64,000 nucleotides of DNA from Paracidovorax wautersii. GTDB lineage: Bacteria; Pseudomonadota; Gammaproteobacteria; Burkholderiales; Burkholderiaceae_C. The stretch covers positions 1 through 64,000 of the forward strand of contig WNDQ01000007.1 of NCBI GenBank assembly GCA_009912175.1. The letters are read 5' to 3'. Below the pieces are notes generated by a model that worked only from the letters and a program-made list of their open reading frames with translations, had not been told where the DNA came from and searched no databases. The translations under genes were made by a program, and so were the position numbers. Positions within the stretch are counted from its first letter, which is position 1; every line of letters begins with the position of its first letter. Of this stretch, positions 8,431 to 18,057 are shown one piece after another.

Positions 8431-9728
8431 TCAGTAGCCCAGATAACGCGGCAGCCACAGCGCCAGATCGGGCATCAGGATCACGGCCAGCGTGACGGCC
8501 AGCATGGCCACCAGCAGCCAGCCCACCCAACGCACCGTGCTTTCGATGGGCACGCGCGCGATGCGGCACGAGACCATCAGGTTGACCGCCAGCGGCGGCG
8601 TGAACTGGCCCAGCGCCACCATGAGCGTGAGGATGACGCCGAACCACACCACGTCCCACTGGAAGTGCTGCACGATGGGCATGAGCAGCGGCACGAAGAT
8701 CAAGAAGATGGAGATGCCGTCGAGGAACATGCCGGCCACCACCAGCAGCAGCACGACCAGCGCCATGACGCCGCCCTCGCCCAGGCCCGAGTTCACGATG
8801 GCACGCGCGACCGGGTCGATCACGCCCAACGTGGACAGCGAATACGCAAAGATGCCGGCCAGCGACACCACCAGCAGGATGACCGACGAGATCTCGCCAG
8901 CCTCGCGCAGTATCACGAACAGGTCGCGCACACGGATGGTCCGGTGCACCGCCATGCCGACGAACAGACCGTAGAAGGCGGCCAACACGCCCGCCTCGGT
9001 CGGCGTGAACCAGCCCATGCGCATGCCGCCCAGGATCAGCACCGGCGCGGCCAGGCCCCAGGCCGCCTCGCGCAGGCTGCGCCAGAACGGCGGACGCGGC
9101 AGGCTGCCTTCGGCCTGGCCCATGCCGTGGCGGCGCGCCAGCCAGACCGCCGGCACGATCAGCGCCAGCCCGACCAGGATGCCCGGCACCATGCCGGCGG
9201 CAAACAGCGCCGGCACCGAAGCGCCCGGCACCAGCACCGAATAGACGATGAAGGCGACCGACGGCGGGATCAGGATGTCGGTGGCCGCCGCCGCGCCACC
9301 ACGCTGGCCGAATACGGGCCCGGGTAGCCGGCGCGCATCATGGCCGCGATCATCACTGAGCCCACGGCGGCGGCCGTGGCCGGCCCCGAGCCCGAGATGC
9401 CGCCCAGGAACATCGCCACCGCAATCGCCACCAGCGGCAGCATGCCCGGCCCGCGCCCGACGATGGCCACCGCCAGATTGACCAGCCGCGCCGCCACGCC
9501 CGAGCGGTCGAAGATCGAGCCCACCAGCACGAACATGGGAATGGCCAGCAGCGGGTACTTGCCCAGGCCGGCGTAGAAGTTCTGCGGCACGGCCATCAGG
9601 CCGAACCACTGCGTGTCGGCATTGGCCATGGCAATGGCGGCGATGCCGGCCAGGCCGATGGCCGCGGCAATCGGCACGCCGGCCGCCATGGCGGCGATGA
9701 AGAGTGCAAACAGCAGCCCCGCGATCAT
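8431..9728 (-). pseudogene. dctM: TRAP transporter large permease DctM, frameshifted
   Basis: Two overlapping frames together encode one DctM protein of about 432 residues with 12 hydrophobic segments. The N-terminal part (from the ATG at 9728) runs to RAGYPGPYSASVVA and the C-terminal part resumes in another frame at ATDILIPPSVAFIVYSVLVPG. A single missing base in the GC-rich run around 9285-9300 restores a normal-length protein. DctM is the sodium-driven permease of TRAP transporters. The start overlaps the dctQ stop by ATGA. If the shift is real the transporter is dead; if it is a read error the gene is intact. All other operon members look sound, which favours an error. Confidence 0.85.
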
Positions 9729-10375
9729 GCTTGCGCTCCCGGGTGGGCGTGGCCTGCGTCCTCGCCCGAGGCCGGCGGGCGGCGCAGGCGCCGGCACATC
9801 AGCCCCAGCGCACGCGCGGCAATCGCAGCGGCCAGCAGCGGGAACCAGGCCGAGTACCACCACTGCGGCAGGCCCAGCGCGGGCGAGGTTTCCTCGTACT
9901 GGAAGTCGTCCCACACCAGCCGCGTGCTGAGCACGGCCAGCACGGCGAAGGTCAGAAAGGTCAGGCCCGCGGCCAGCACCGCCAGCACCTGGCGGCGGCG
10001 CGCGCTGCCGCGCTCGGCCAGCAGCTCGATGCGGATGTGGCGGTCGCGCGCCACCGCGGCGGAACCGGCCACCATGGCCAGCACGATCATCAAGAAGATC
10101 GAGAACTCCTCGGTCCAGGCAAAGGCCTGGTTGGTGAAGTAGCGTGTGATGACGTTGGCAAACGTGATCAGCGCCAACAGCGCCATGACGATGACGGTCA
10201 GCCAGTCCTCGATCTTGAGCGGCACCCGCGTCGGCGGGTCCGACTGCAGATCGTCGACACCCTGACCCGGCGGCGTTTCAGTGGCGGATGCCCGGCGGGC
10301 GGTGGGATCGAGCGCGCCCGAAGATGGCGCCGTGGCCGGCGCTGGCGCGCGGGCTTCACCCGGATTCAATGGCAT
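9725..10375 (-). CDS. dctQ: TRAP transporter small permease DctQ
   Basis: This 216-residue protein carries the DctQ domain with four membrane segments (roughly residues 70-90, 105-125, 145-167 and 185-205) and the typical FAWTEEFSIFLMI and ARDRHIRIELL stretches. An N-terminal extension of about 60 residues rich in Ala, Pro and Thr precedes the first segment, so the true start could lie downstream of the ATG at 10375. It is the first gene of the dctQMP operon and its stop overlaps the dctM start. Confidence 0.85.
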   Translation of the reverse strand: MPLNPGEARAPAPATAPSSGALDPTARRASATETPPGQGVDDLQSDPPTRVPLKIEDWLTVIVMALLALITFANVITRYFTNQAFAWTEEFSIFLMIVLAMVAGSAAVARDRHIRIELLAERGSARRRQVLAVLAAGLTFLTFAVLAVLSTRLVWDDFQYEETSPALGLPQWWYSAWFPLLAAAIAARALGLMCRRLRRPPASGEDAGHAHPGAQA

Positions 10376-10507
10376 GGCAAATGGCGGCCACGCCAGAGGC
10401 CGGCCGCGGCGGACAGGGGAAAAACGATGGAAGCCGTCGGCATCCGGACAGCAGGGCAACCCCACCGGCGGGCCAGCGCGGGCATCGCCGCGCCAGCCCC
10501 GGAAAAA

Positions 10508-12187
10508 TCACGCCCCGATGAGGTGGGGCGATGGTAGCGGCGCAGCCTGCCCGGCCCCATCCGGATTTGCCCGGAGCGCAGGCCATGCGCCAGCCGCATC
10601 CGCGGCGCCAGCATCCACCCCGTCCGACGGCGCGATGCGAAAACGCGAGACTTCCTGCCACAACTGGCTGGCCTGCTGCTGGAGCGAACCGGCCGCGGCG
10701 GCCGCCTGCTCGACCAGTGCCGCGTTCTGCTGCGCGGTCTGGTCCATCTGCGCCACGGCCTGGTTGACCTGGCCGATGCCCGACGACTGCTCCCGCGACG
10801 CCGACGAGATTTCCGTCAGGATGGTGGCCACGCCCTGCACCGCGTCCACGATCTCGCGCATGGTCGTGGCCGCCTGCGCGACCTGCGCCGAGCCGGCATC
10901 GACCTTGCGCGCCGAGTCGGCGATCAGCGCCTTGATGTCCTTGGCCGCCAGCGCGCTGCGTTGCGCCAGCGTGCGCACCTCGGCCGCGACCACCGCGAAA
11001 CCCCGGCCCTGCTCGCCCGCACGCGCGGCCTCGACCGCCGCGTTCAGCGCCAGGATGTTGGTCTGGAAGGCGATGCCCTCGATCACGCTGACGATGGCCG
11101 CGATCTGGCGTGAGCTGGCCGAGATCGCCTGCATGGTCGCCTCCACCTCGCCCGCCGTCGCGCCGCCGCGCTGCGCGACCGCCATGCTGCCGGCCGCCAG
11201 CTGGCTGGCCTGGTGCGCGTTGTCGGCATTCTGCTGGACCGTCGCGGCCAGTTGTTCCATGCTCGCGGCCGTCTGCTCCAGCGACGCCGCCTGCTGTTCC
11301 GTGCGGCGGCTCAGGTCGGCATTGCCGGCCGCGATTTCCTGCGCGCCCGTGTTCATCTCGTCCACGCCCAGGCGGACCTGCGCGACCATGCGCGCCAGCC
11401 CGTCCTGCATGTGTTTGGCCGAATGCAGCAGGCGCCCCACTTCATTGGTGGAGCGCACGTCGATGCGTGCGGTCAGGTCGCCCTCGGCCACTTTTTCCAG
11501 CAGCACCCCGGCCTCGTCCAGCGGCCGCAGCACGCGGCGGCGCAGGTACAGCCAGCAGCCCGCGCCCAGCAGCAGGCCCAGCGCCAGCAGGCTGGCCGAC
11601 GCGATCTGCGCCACGCGCTGCTCGGCCTGCGCCTGGGCCATCAGGGCCTGGCCGCGCTGCTCGGCGGCCTGGGTGTAGCGCTCGATCAGCGACGTGATCT
11701 GCGCCAGTTGGCGGTCGCGCTCGGCGACCCGGTCCTCGCCCGCGTACTCGTCGGGGTAGCCGTCGCGCAAGCCGACGGCACCGCGCCGCAGCAGGGCGGC
11801 AAACGGCGTGACGGCCTGCGCAAGTTCGTCGAGCAATTGGCGCTCCTGCACCGGCTGACCGGGCTGGCCGGCCTCCAGGCTCTGGAGCTGCTGCTGCGCG
11901 TCGGCCAGGAAACGCTCGGCCTGCGCGGTCGAGCGCGCCACGCCTTCAAACTCCGCCGACAAGGAATCGCGGTGCGCCATCGACAGGGACAGCAGGCTGC
12001 TCAGCAGACTGGCCTGCGCCTGCCGGATGGGTCCCACACCGGTCGCGTAGACCTCGCTCTGGCGCTCCAGCGCACGAAACGCGGTGCTGGTGCCCCACCA
12101 GCCCGTGCCGGTGGCAACCAGCAGCGCCGCCATAAAAAACCCCAGGACCAGCAGCAGCCCTTTTCTGATGGACACGTTGCGCAACAT
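10508..12187 (-). CDS. Methyl-accepting chemotaxis protein
   Basis: This 559-residue chemoreceptor has TM1 at about 11-31, a mainly helical periplasmic domain of about 160 residues, TM2 near 193-213, a HAMP domain (about 214-266) and a cytoplasmic signalling domain. The hairpin tip reads [20 protein letters not shown], matching the CheA/CheW-binding region, and flanking methylation helices are rich in Glu and Gln pairs. There is no C-terminal pentapeptide for CheR/CheB docking; the tail is proline- and alanine-rich. AGGAGG lies 7 bases before the ATG. No che genes are nearby, so it stands alone. Its ligand is unknown. Confidence 0.93.
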   Translation of the reverse strand: MLRNVSIRKGLLLVLGFFMAALLVATGTGWWGTSTAFRALERQSEVYATGVGPIRQAQASLLSSLLSLSMAHRDSLSAEFEGVARSTAQAERFLADAQQQLQSLEAGQPGQPVQERQLLDELAQAVTPFAALLRRGAVGLRDGYPDEYAGEDRVAERDRQLAQITSLIERYTQAAEQRGQALMAQAQAEQRVAQIASASLLALGLLLGAGCWLYLRRRVLRPLDEAGVLLEKVAEGDLTARIDVRSTNEVGRLLHSAKHMQDGLARMVAQVRLGVDEMNTGAQEIAAGNADLSRRTEQQAASLEQTAASMEQLAATVQQNADNAHQASQLAAGSMAVAQRGGATAGEVEATMQAISASSRQIAAIVSVIEGIAFQTNILALNAAVEAARAGEQGRGFAVVAAEVRTLAQRSALAAKDIKALIADSARKVDAGSAQVAQAATTMREIVDAVQGVATILTEISSASREQSSGIGQVNQAVAQMDQTAQQNAALVEQAAAAAGSLQQQASQLWQEVSRFRIAPSDGVDAGAADAAGAWPALRANPDGAGQAAPLPSPHLIGA

Positions 12188-12306
12188 GTTTTTTCCTCCT
12201 GAATGATCACGCGAACCTCCGGCGCCCCATTGTGCCCCTGGCCTGCGGGGAATCCAGCCGGGCCAGCCCCAGGCGCCGCCGCCCGCCAATGCGACAATCC
12301 GCCCTC

Positions 12307-13383
12307 ATGACCACGACCTCTTCCGCTTCCGCCGCGGCTGCCGGCGCCCGCATCGACAGCCTGACCCTTGCCCGCCCCGACGACTGGCACCTGCACGTGC
12401 GCGACGGCGACGTGCTGGCCGACGTGGTGCCCGCCACGGCACGCCAGTTCGGCCGCGCGCTGATCATGCCCAACCTGCGCCCGCCCGTGACCACGGCCGA
12501 GCTGGCCGTGGCCTACCGGTCGCGCATCCAGGCCGCCACGCCGGCCGGCTCGGGCTTCACGCCGCTGATGTCGCTGTACCTGACGGACAACACCACGCCC
12601 GAGGAAATCGCCCGCGCCAAGGCGGCCGGCGTGGTCGCGCTCAAGCTCTACCCGGCCGGCGCCACCACCAACAGCGACCACGGCGTGAGCGATGTCAGCA
12701 AGACCTATGCCACGCTCGAAGCCATGCAGAAGCACGGCCTGCTGCTGCTCATCCACGGCGAAGTGACCGACCCCAGCGTCGACGTGTTCGACCGCGAGGC
12801 ACGCTTCGTCGAGCGGGTGATGACGCCGCTGCGCCGCGACTTCCCCGAGCTCAAGATCGTCTTCGAGCACATCACCACCGAGGAAGGCGCCCACTACGTG
12901 CGCGACGCCTGCGCCTTCACCGGCGCCACCATCACGCCGCAGCACCTGCTCTACAACCGCAACGCGCTGTTCCAGGGCGGCCTGCGCCCGCACTTCTACT
13001 GCCTGCCCGTGCTCAAGCGCGAAAAGCACCGGCTGGCCCTGGTCGAGGCCGCCACCAGCGGCAACCCGCGCTTTTTCCTGGGCACCGACAGCGCGCCGCA
13101 CGCCGCGCGCCTGAAGGAACACGCCAGCGGCTGCGCCGGCTGCTACTCGGCCTACTCGGCCATCGAGCTGTATGCCGAAGCCTTCGACCGCGCCGGCGCG
13201 CTGGACAAGCTCGAAGGGTTTGCCAGCTTCCACGGCGCCGACTTCTACGGCCTGCCGCGCCATGCCGACACCATCACCCTGCGCCGCGAGGAATGGCTGG
13301 TGCCCGAGGAACTGCCCTTCGGCAACACCACCATCAAACCGCTGCGCAGCGGCGAGACGCTGAGCTGGCGCCTGGTGGACTGA
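12307..13383 (+). CDS. pyrC: Dihydroorotase (class II)
   Basis: This 358-residue cytoplasmic zinc amidohydrolase cyclises carbamoyl-aspartate to dihydroorotate, the third step of pyrimidine synthesis. Metal ligands are visible: H28 and H30 (HLHVRD), K113 ([11 protein letters not shown], the carboxylated lysine), H150 (IHGE), H188 (FEHITT) and the late aspartate in GTDSAPH. It matches the PyrC type rather than PyrX. The ATG at 12307 was chosen; an in-frame ATG at 12289 is possible. The N-terminus has about 14 extra Ser/Ala residues. It diverges from the chemoreceptor gene and is followed by a terminator. Confidence 0.95.
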   Translation: MTTTSSASAAAAGARIDSLTLARPDDWHLHVRDGDVLADVVPATARQFGRALIMPNLRPPVTTAELAVAYRSRIQAATPAGSGFTPLMSLYLTDNTTPEEIARAKAAGVVALKLYPAGATTNSDHGVSDVSKTYATLEAMQKHGLLLLIHGEVTDPSVDVFDREARFVERVMTPLRRDFPELKIVFEHITTEEGAHYVRDACAFTGATITPQHLLYNRNALFQGGLRPHFYCLPVLKREKHRLALVEAATSGNPRFFLGTDSAPHAARLKEHASGCAGCYSAYSAIELYAEAFDRAGALDKLEGFASFHGADFYGLPRHADTITLRREEWLVPEELPFGNTTIKPLRSGETLSWRLVD

Positions 13384-13411
13384 GCCCCCTCGCCTCACCC
13401 CGCCTCGCAAG

Positions 13412-13445
13412 AAAGGCCGGACGCTCCTGGGCGGTCCGGCCTTTT
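13412..13445 (+). terminator. Terminator after pyrC
   Basis: A perfect 11-bp stem (aaaggccggac / gtccggccttt) is followed by a short T run. It lies between convergent genes and may act in both directions. Confidence 0.8.
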
Positions 13446-13484
13446 GGCTTTCTGGCCGATGGCGGCCGCGCGACAGACGCAGCG

Positions 13485-13850
13485 CTACTGGACGAAGCGC
13501 ACCTCATCCACATCGACCTCGGCCGAACGGAAGTCCTTGTCGTACTCGCCCACCAGTTCGACCCGTTGTTTGTCGTCGAACGGCCGGCCCTGTGGCAGAC
13601 GGCGCTGGTCGATCTCCACGCGGATCTGGCCGCTGTCGTCGGCGAAGGTGTAGCGGTCGCCGCCATCGTGCGAGACGATGCGCCCGCGCAGGATCACCTT
13701 CTGGTTGTCCTTGCCCTGGTCCAGCAATTGCTGGACCGAGAGTACCGGCACGCTGCTGGGACCGGTGTACTGCGCCAGCGCGTGGCCCGAAAAGCCAGCC
13801 GCGCCGATCACGGCCAGGCTCAGCGCGGCGGCGGTCAGGGTGTTCTTCAT
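13485..13850 (-). CDS. BOF (bacterial OB-fold) periplasmic protein, YgiW/YdeI family
   Basis: This 121-residue protein has a signal peptide (cleavage near SGHALAQ) and one OB-fold domain with the family pattern VILRGRIVSHDGGDRYTFAD and IRVEIDQRRLP. It belongs to the NirD/YgiW/YdeI stress-tolerance group. It lies 97 bases downstream of a QseC-like kinase gene on the same strand. In enterobacteria ygiW sits beside qseBC, so the association is conserved although the gene order differs (here last). The role is likely envelope stress or cation response; the ligand is unknown. AGGAATC precedes the ATG. Confidence 0.85.
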   Translation of the reverse strand: MKNTLTAAALSLAVIGAAGFSGHALAQYTGPSSVPVLSVQQLLDQGKDNQKVILRGRIVSHDGGDRYTFADDSGQIRVEIDQRRLPQGRPFDDKQRVELVGEYDKDFRSAEVDVDEVRFVQ

Positions 13851-13946
13851 GGTCGATTCCTTTCTGGACTGAAGTCGTGCATGGCCCGAATGCCATGCGC
13901 CCATTTCAGCGCGGCAAGATGAAGAAGGACTGATGCGCCACAGCGG

Positions 13947-15347
13947 TTACCGCGAACCCTTGGGCTGCGGCCAATCGATGATCACGGCCAGCCCCTGGCC
14001 ATCCAGACCATCCTCCAGCCGCAGCCGCCCGCCATGCAGTTCGGCGATGCGTTCGACGATGGACAGCCCCAGGCCGCTGCCGCTTTCCTGGCTGCCCAGC
14101 GCACGAAAAAAACGCTGCGTCAGGCGCTGGCGGTCTTGCCCGCTGACGCCCGGCCCGTCGTCGCGCACGGCGATGCAGGCCCAGCCGTCGCTGCGCAGGC
14201 CGGCTTCGATGCGGATGCGTCCGCCCGGGCGCCCATACCGCGCGGCGTTGTCGATGAGGTTGCGCAGCGCGCTGCGCATCAGCCCGGCATGGACCGACAG
14301 CGCCCGGTCCGCCACGTCACGCTCGACCTGCATCTGCCGGGCCTGGCAGACGGCGGCGCTGTCGTCGAGCGCGCCTTGCACCAGTTCGCGTGCATCGACG
14401 GCCTCGCGCGCCAGGGAGCCCGGCTGCTGCGGGTCCAGCCGCGCCAGCGCCAGCAGGTTCTCGACCAAGGCCGTGCAACGGTCGACGTCGGCACGCAAGG
14501 CCGCAAGCCCCTGCAGCGCCTGCGCCACGTCCGGACCCGCGGTGCGCTGCAGCAGTTGGATCTTCATGCGCAACGCGGCCAGCGGCGTGCGCAGCTCGTG
14601 CACCGCATCGGCCGTGAAGCGGCGTTCGGACTGCAGCGCGTCGGCCAGGCGCGCCAGCACGCCATTGAGGGCCGTCACCATCGGTCGCAGCTCATCGGCG
14701 CGGCTGGCGGCCACGGGGCGGAGGTCGTCCGGCGACTTGGCGCGAATGTCGCGCGCCATGCGCTCCAGCGGCTTGAACAGCCGGCGGATCGCCAGCCAGT
14801 TGACGGCGCCCAGCAGCACCAGCAGCGCCAGCGCCGGCCAGACCAGGCGCTCGGCCACTTCTTCGAGCAGGTCGGTGCGCGAGTCCCAGGGCTGCGCGAC
14901 CTGCACGAAAAAATCCTGGTCGCGCACATGCAGCGCATGCACACGCCAGGCGCGGCCGTCGAGCCAGACGTTGTAGAACGCATGCGCATCGTCGACGTGG
15001 CGCACGAAAGGCGTGTCGGGCACGTGGCGCGAGCGGCGCAGGATCGCGCCGTTTTCGCTCACGACCTGGTAGTAGAGCTGCACACGCTGGCGGCTGCCGT
15101 CCATCACGATGTCGTCGTCGCCCGCGAGTTCGCCGCGCTGCTGCATGCTGGCGCTGAGCACGGCCACCAGGCGGGCCGCTTCCTCCAGCGTGTCGTCGAA
15201 GACGTCGCTGGTCTCGCGCCAGGCCACGCCCACGATCAGCGCCAGGCTGACCAGCCAGCACACGGCCGTGCTGCCCACCGTGGTCAGGATCAGCCGCTTG
15301 CGCAGCGAATACGGGCGCAGGCCCGCGCGGCCCGGTCCGGCGTTCAT
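13947..15347 (-). CDS. Sensor histidine kinase, QseC-like
   Basis: This 466-residue inner-membrane kinase has TM1 at about 18-42, a periplasmic sensor of about 125 residues, TM2 at about 169-189 and a short linker. A HisKA domain follows with the phospho-accepting H250 (AVHELRTPLAALR), then an HATPase with N-box NLIDNAARYG, G1 DDGPGV and G2 GSGLGLSIV. It phosphorylates the response regulator encoded directly upstream, whose stop it overlaps by ATGA. The sensor type and neighbouring BOF gene resemble QseC/PmrB-type kinases; the signal cannot be deduced. Confidence 0.92.
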   Translation of the reverse strand: MNAGPGRAGLRPYSLRKRLILTTVGSTAVCWLVSLALIVGVAWRETSDVFDDTLEEAARLVAVLSASMQQRGELAGDDDIVMDGSRQRVQLYYQVVSENGAILRRSRHVPDTPFVRHVDDAHAFYNVWLDGRAWRVHALHVRDQDFFVQVAQPWDSRTDLLEEVAERLVWPALALLVLLGAVNWLAIRRLFKPLERMARDIRAKSPDDLRPVAASRADELRPMVTALNGVLARLADALQSERRFTADAVHELRTPLAALRMKIQLLQRTAGPDVAQALQGLAALRADVDRCTALVENLLALARLDPQQPGSLAREAVDARELVQGALDDSAAVCQARQMQVERDVADRALSVHAGLMRSALRNLIDNAARYGRPGGRIRIEAGLRSDGWACIAVRDDGPGVSGQDRQRLTQRFFRALGSQESGSGLGLSIVERIAELHGGRLRLEDGLDGQGLAVIIDWPQPKGSR

Positions 15348-15997
15348 CCCAGCCGGTAGCCTTGCCGCCGCAAGGTCTTGATGGTGTCGCTGCCGAGCTT
15401 CTTGCGCAGGTGGTAGACGTGCACCTCGATGGCGTTGCTCTCGACCTCTTCGCCCCAGCCGTAGAGCGCGTCTTCGAGCTGTTCGCGCGCCACGACGTGG
15501 CCCTTGCGCAGCATGAGCGCGTGCAGGATGGCGTACTCGCGCGCGGTCAGCGCCACCGGCTCGCCGCGCAGCGTGACCCGCTTGGCGGCGGCGTCCAGCG
15601 CCAGATCGCCCTGTGTCATCACGAGCGAGGCGTTGGCGGTGCTGCGGCGCAGCGCCGAGCGGATGCGCGCGGACAGCTCCTCCAGGTCGAAGGGCTTGAC
15701 CAGGTAGTCGTCGGCGCCCAGGTCCAGCCCCTGAACGCGGTCGTCGAGCGTGTCGCGCGCGGTGATCAGCAGCACGGGCGTGGTGTCCTGCGCCTGGCGC
15801 AGCGCACGCAGCAATTCGTCGCCCGCCAGGCCCGGCAGACCCCGGTCGAGCAGCACGCACTGGTAGTCCTGCGTGCGCAGCGCCGTGCGGGCCAGGTCGC
15901 CGCGCTGCACCCAGTCGACGGTGTAGCCGTCGAGCTGCAGCCACGCGCGCAGCGTGTCGCCCAGCGAGGGATCGTCTTCAACCAGCAGGATACGCAT
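15344..15997 (-). CDS. OmpR-family response regulator, QseB-like
   Basis: This 217-residue DNA-binding regulator has a receiver domain (residues 1-115) with acidic pocket E7/D8/D9, phospho-acceptor D51, T/S at ITAR and K in LVKPF. A C-terminal winged helix (about 125-217) ends in HVYHLRKKLGSDTIKTLRRQ (family landmark). It is the first gene of a regulator-kinase-BOF unit and overlaps the kinase start. It should control its own operon and envelope genes. The nearest relatives by pattern are QseB/PmrA/TctD-type regulators. Confidence 0.92.
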   Translation of the reverse strand: MRILLVEDDPSLGDTLRAWLQLDGYTVDWVQRGDLARTALRTQDYQCVLLDRGLPGLAGDELLRALRQAQDTTPVLLITARDTLDDRVQGLDLGADDYLVKPFDLEELSARIRSALRRSTANASLVMTQGDLALDAAAKRVTLRGEPVALTAREYAILHALMLRKGHVVAREQLEDALYGWGEEVESNAIEVHVYHLRKKLGSDTIKTLRRQGYRLG

Positions 15998-16101
15998 GAC
16001 ACTCAGAACCTGTTCACAGGAATGTCGACTCGCCAGGAATCGAAGGGGCCGAGGCTATCGGGCCTTCATGAAGCGAGGCTGAAGCCGCATGCGATTGCAC
16101 G

Positions 16102-16873
16102 CTAAGCCGCGCGCGGCTCCTGCACATAGGTCTGGCCGCCGGTGCGCGCGCCGATCACCATCTCGGTGATCCATTTCATGAGGATGCCGTTGTAGGCCGC
16201 CTGGCTGATCTCGCCCGTAAGCGCGTGGTCCGAGTTGTCGAGGATGCGGTGCGTGAGCGAGTGCGAGTCGACGAAGGCCGCGCGGTAATTCATGATGGTC
16301 TGGTGCGGAATGAAGTCGTCGCGCTCGGCCTCGACGATGAGCACGTCGCCCTTGAAGCGGCGGCAGGCCGTCAGCGCGCGGTTGTCCTCGGGCGCGACCA
16401 CCGAGCGGCGGTAGCGGTCGACGTCCTGGCGGTCCAGCGCCACCTTGGGCCGGGTCCATTCGGTGTCGCGGTAGAGCGCCGGCACGTGCAGCGCCAGCCA
16501 GCGCACCGGCCGCAGCGTGGTCAGGATGGCCGAGAGGTAGCCGCCGTAGCTGCTGCCCACCACGGCAATGGCCGACGTGTCGATCCACGGATGCGAGACC
16601 AGCTTGTCATAGGCGGTCAGCACGTCGCGCAGGTTGTCCTCGCGCGAGACGCGCTGGCGCTCGGCCCGCGTCTTCTCGTGGCCGCGCAGATCGAAGGTCA
16701 GGCACACGCAGCCCAGGCCGGCCACGCCGCGCGCGCGCCAGATCGCTCTGCTGGCTGCTGCCCCAGCCGTGCACGAACAGCACACCGGGCACCTTGGCCG
16801 AAGGATGCAGGAACGTGCCGGCGATGCGTTCATCGCCAACGCGCAGCTCGACCTTGTCACTTTGCGTGGCCAT
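16102..16873 (-). pseudogene. Alpha/beta hydrolase, frameshifted
   Basis: Two frames join into one alpha/beta hydrolase of about 257 residues. The N-terminal frame starts at the ATG at 16873 and gives VLFVHGWGSSQQSDLARAR (oxyanion HGWGSS). The other frame resumes at GVAGLGCVCLTFDLRGHEKT and carries the nucleophile elbow GSSYGG, an acidic residue near ERDDFIPH and the catalytic His in NSDHAL. The shift falls inside a CG-dinucleotide run at 16728-16738; restoring one CG gives a continuous protein. It starts 3 bases after the DUF3182 gene and is probably co-transcribed with it. The substrate is unknown, possibly an ester or a small peptide. Confidence 0.8.
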
Positions 16874-16876
16874 GCT

Positions 16877-17905
16877 TCACTCCCGGTCCAGTTGAGGTTG
16901 TGGCTGGGCGGCGCTGACGGCGGCGACCTCGGCACCGCTGGCCCCGCCGATGCGCCAGGACTGCTCCAGCACGCCGCACTTGCGCCGCCCGCGCCCGTTG
17001 CGCCCGATCACCACGTCGTAATTGCGGCGCGAGGCCAGCAGCCCCTCGAAACAGTCGCTGGCGGCCTGGTCGTAGCGCCGCGCGCTTTCGACGGCCCGGT
17101 GCACGTCGGCCGGCAGGGTCTGCGCCAGCAGGGCGTCGAAGCCGCCCACCACCACGTCCAGATCGGAGCCGCCATACACCAGCTCGCCACGGTTGTCGGT
17201 GGTCAGGCGCTGCGTGCCGCTGTAGCTGGCCGTCAGGCCCGGCAGCCTCAATTGCCCGACGCTGAAGGTCACGATGTCCTCCAGCTCTTCCTCGACCACC
17301 AGGCCGTCGCGCAAATCCTGCGCGTCGATGGCATCCAGCGCCACGTTCAACGCACGCATGTCCTCGACGGTGCGCTGCCCGCGACCGCCGCGTGCATGCG
17401 CGGGCTTGAGGCGCACGGGGCCGTCCTGCAGCAGCAGCCGGCCCGCGCGCAGCGCGTCCTCGTGCGTGAAGACGGAAAAACCGTTGAGCACCACCGGCGC
17501 CACGCGACGCGCGAACGCGGCCGACCAGCCCCTAACCGCCTCGGCCTGCTCATCCACCAGGTCGTGCGTGATGATCTTGCTCGCCACGAAGGGTGCGGGC
17601 ACCACCCCGCCGAAAAAATCGGTCTCGCGCCGGATGCCCAGCGCACGCACCTGGGCCGGCTGGTCCAGCGTGGCCGCGGGTATCCAGTAGCGGCGCGCCG
17701 CCGTTCCCGCCAGGGCCCGGCCTGGCGCCGCGGGCTGCTGTTCGCCCGCGTCGTCATAGCCCATCAGCATGGCCAGGCGCCGCGCCAGGTTGGCATGCAC
17801 CTCCCGCTCGTGCGGGGGCGTGGTCGCCTCGGGCAGGTAGGCGACGGCCAGCCGCTCGGCTGGCACGCTGCCGCTGGATCGGTGGTGAACACTGGCATCT
17901 GGCAT
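16877..17905 (-). CDS. DUF3182 family protein (ATP-grasp-like)
   Basis: This 342-residue protein matches the DUF3182 family of beta-proteobacteria. Landmarks are FFGGVVPAPFVASKIITHDLV, VRLKPAHARGGRGQ (a glycine-rich stretch like the ATP-grasp lid) and LEDIVTFSVGQ. The layout suggests a ligase or carboxylate-amine-ligase-like fold, but no substrate is known. The ATG at 17905 has GGAG 8 bases upstream. It forms an operon with the frameshifted hydrolase just downstream. Confidence 0.78.
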   Translation of the reverse strand: MPDASVHHRSSGSVPAERLAVAYLPEATTPPHEREVHANLARRLAMLMGYDDAGEQQPAAPGRALAGTAARRYWIPAATLDQPAQVRALGIRRETDFFGGVVPAPFVASKIITHDLVDEQAEAVRGWSAAFARRVAPVVLNGFSVFTHEDALRAGRLLLQDGPVRLKPAHARGGRGQRTVEDMRALNVALDAIDAQDLRDGLVVEEELEDIVTFSVGQLRLPGLTASYSGTQRLTTDNRGELVYGGSDLDVVVGGFDALLAQTLPADVHRAVESARRYDQAASDCFEGLLASRRNYDVVIGRNGRGRRKCGVLEQSWRIGGASGAEVAAVSAAQPQPQLDRE

Positions 17906-18057
17906 GGCATTGCTCCTGTCATCCAATGCGGGTTAGAGCGTGTTATGCAAGGCACAATCGCCCAAGCGATGGCCCGATTCGCCTTGCGCTGCACGCATGA
18001 TGGCGCAGCCGCCCGAGCCCCGACTGTAGGCCAATCCGCCGATTTCCACGCCGCGCC

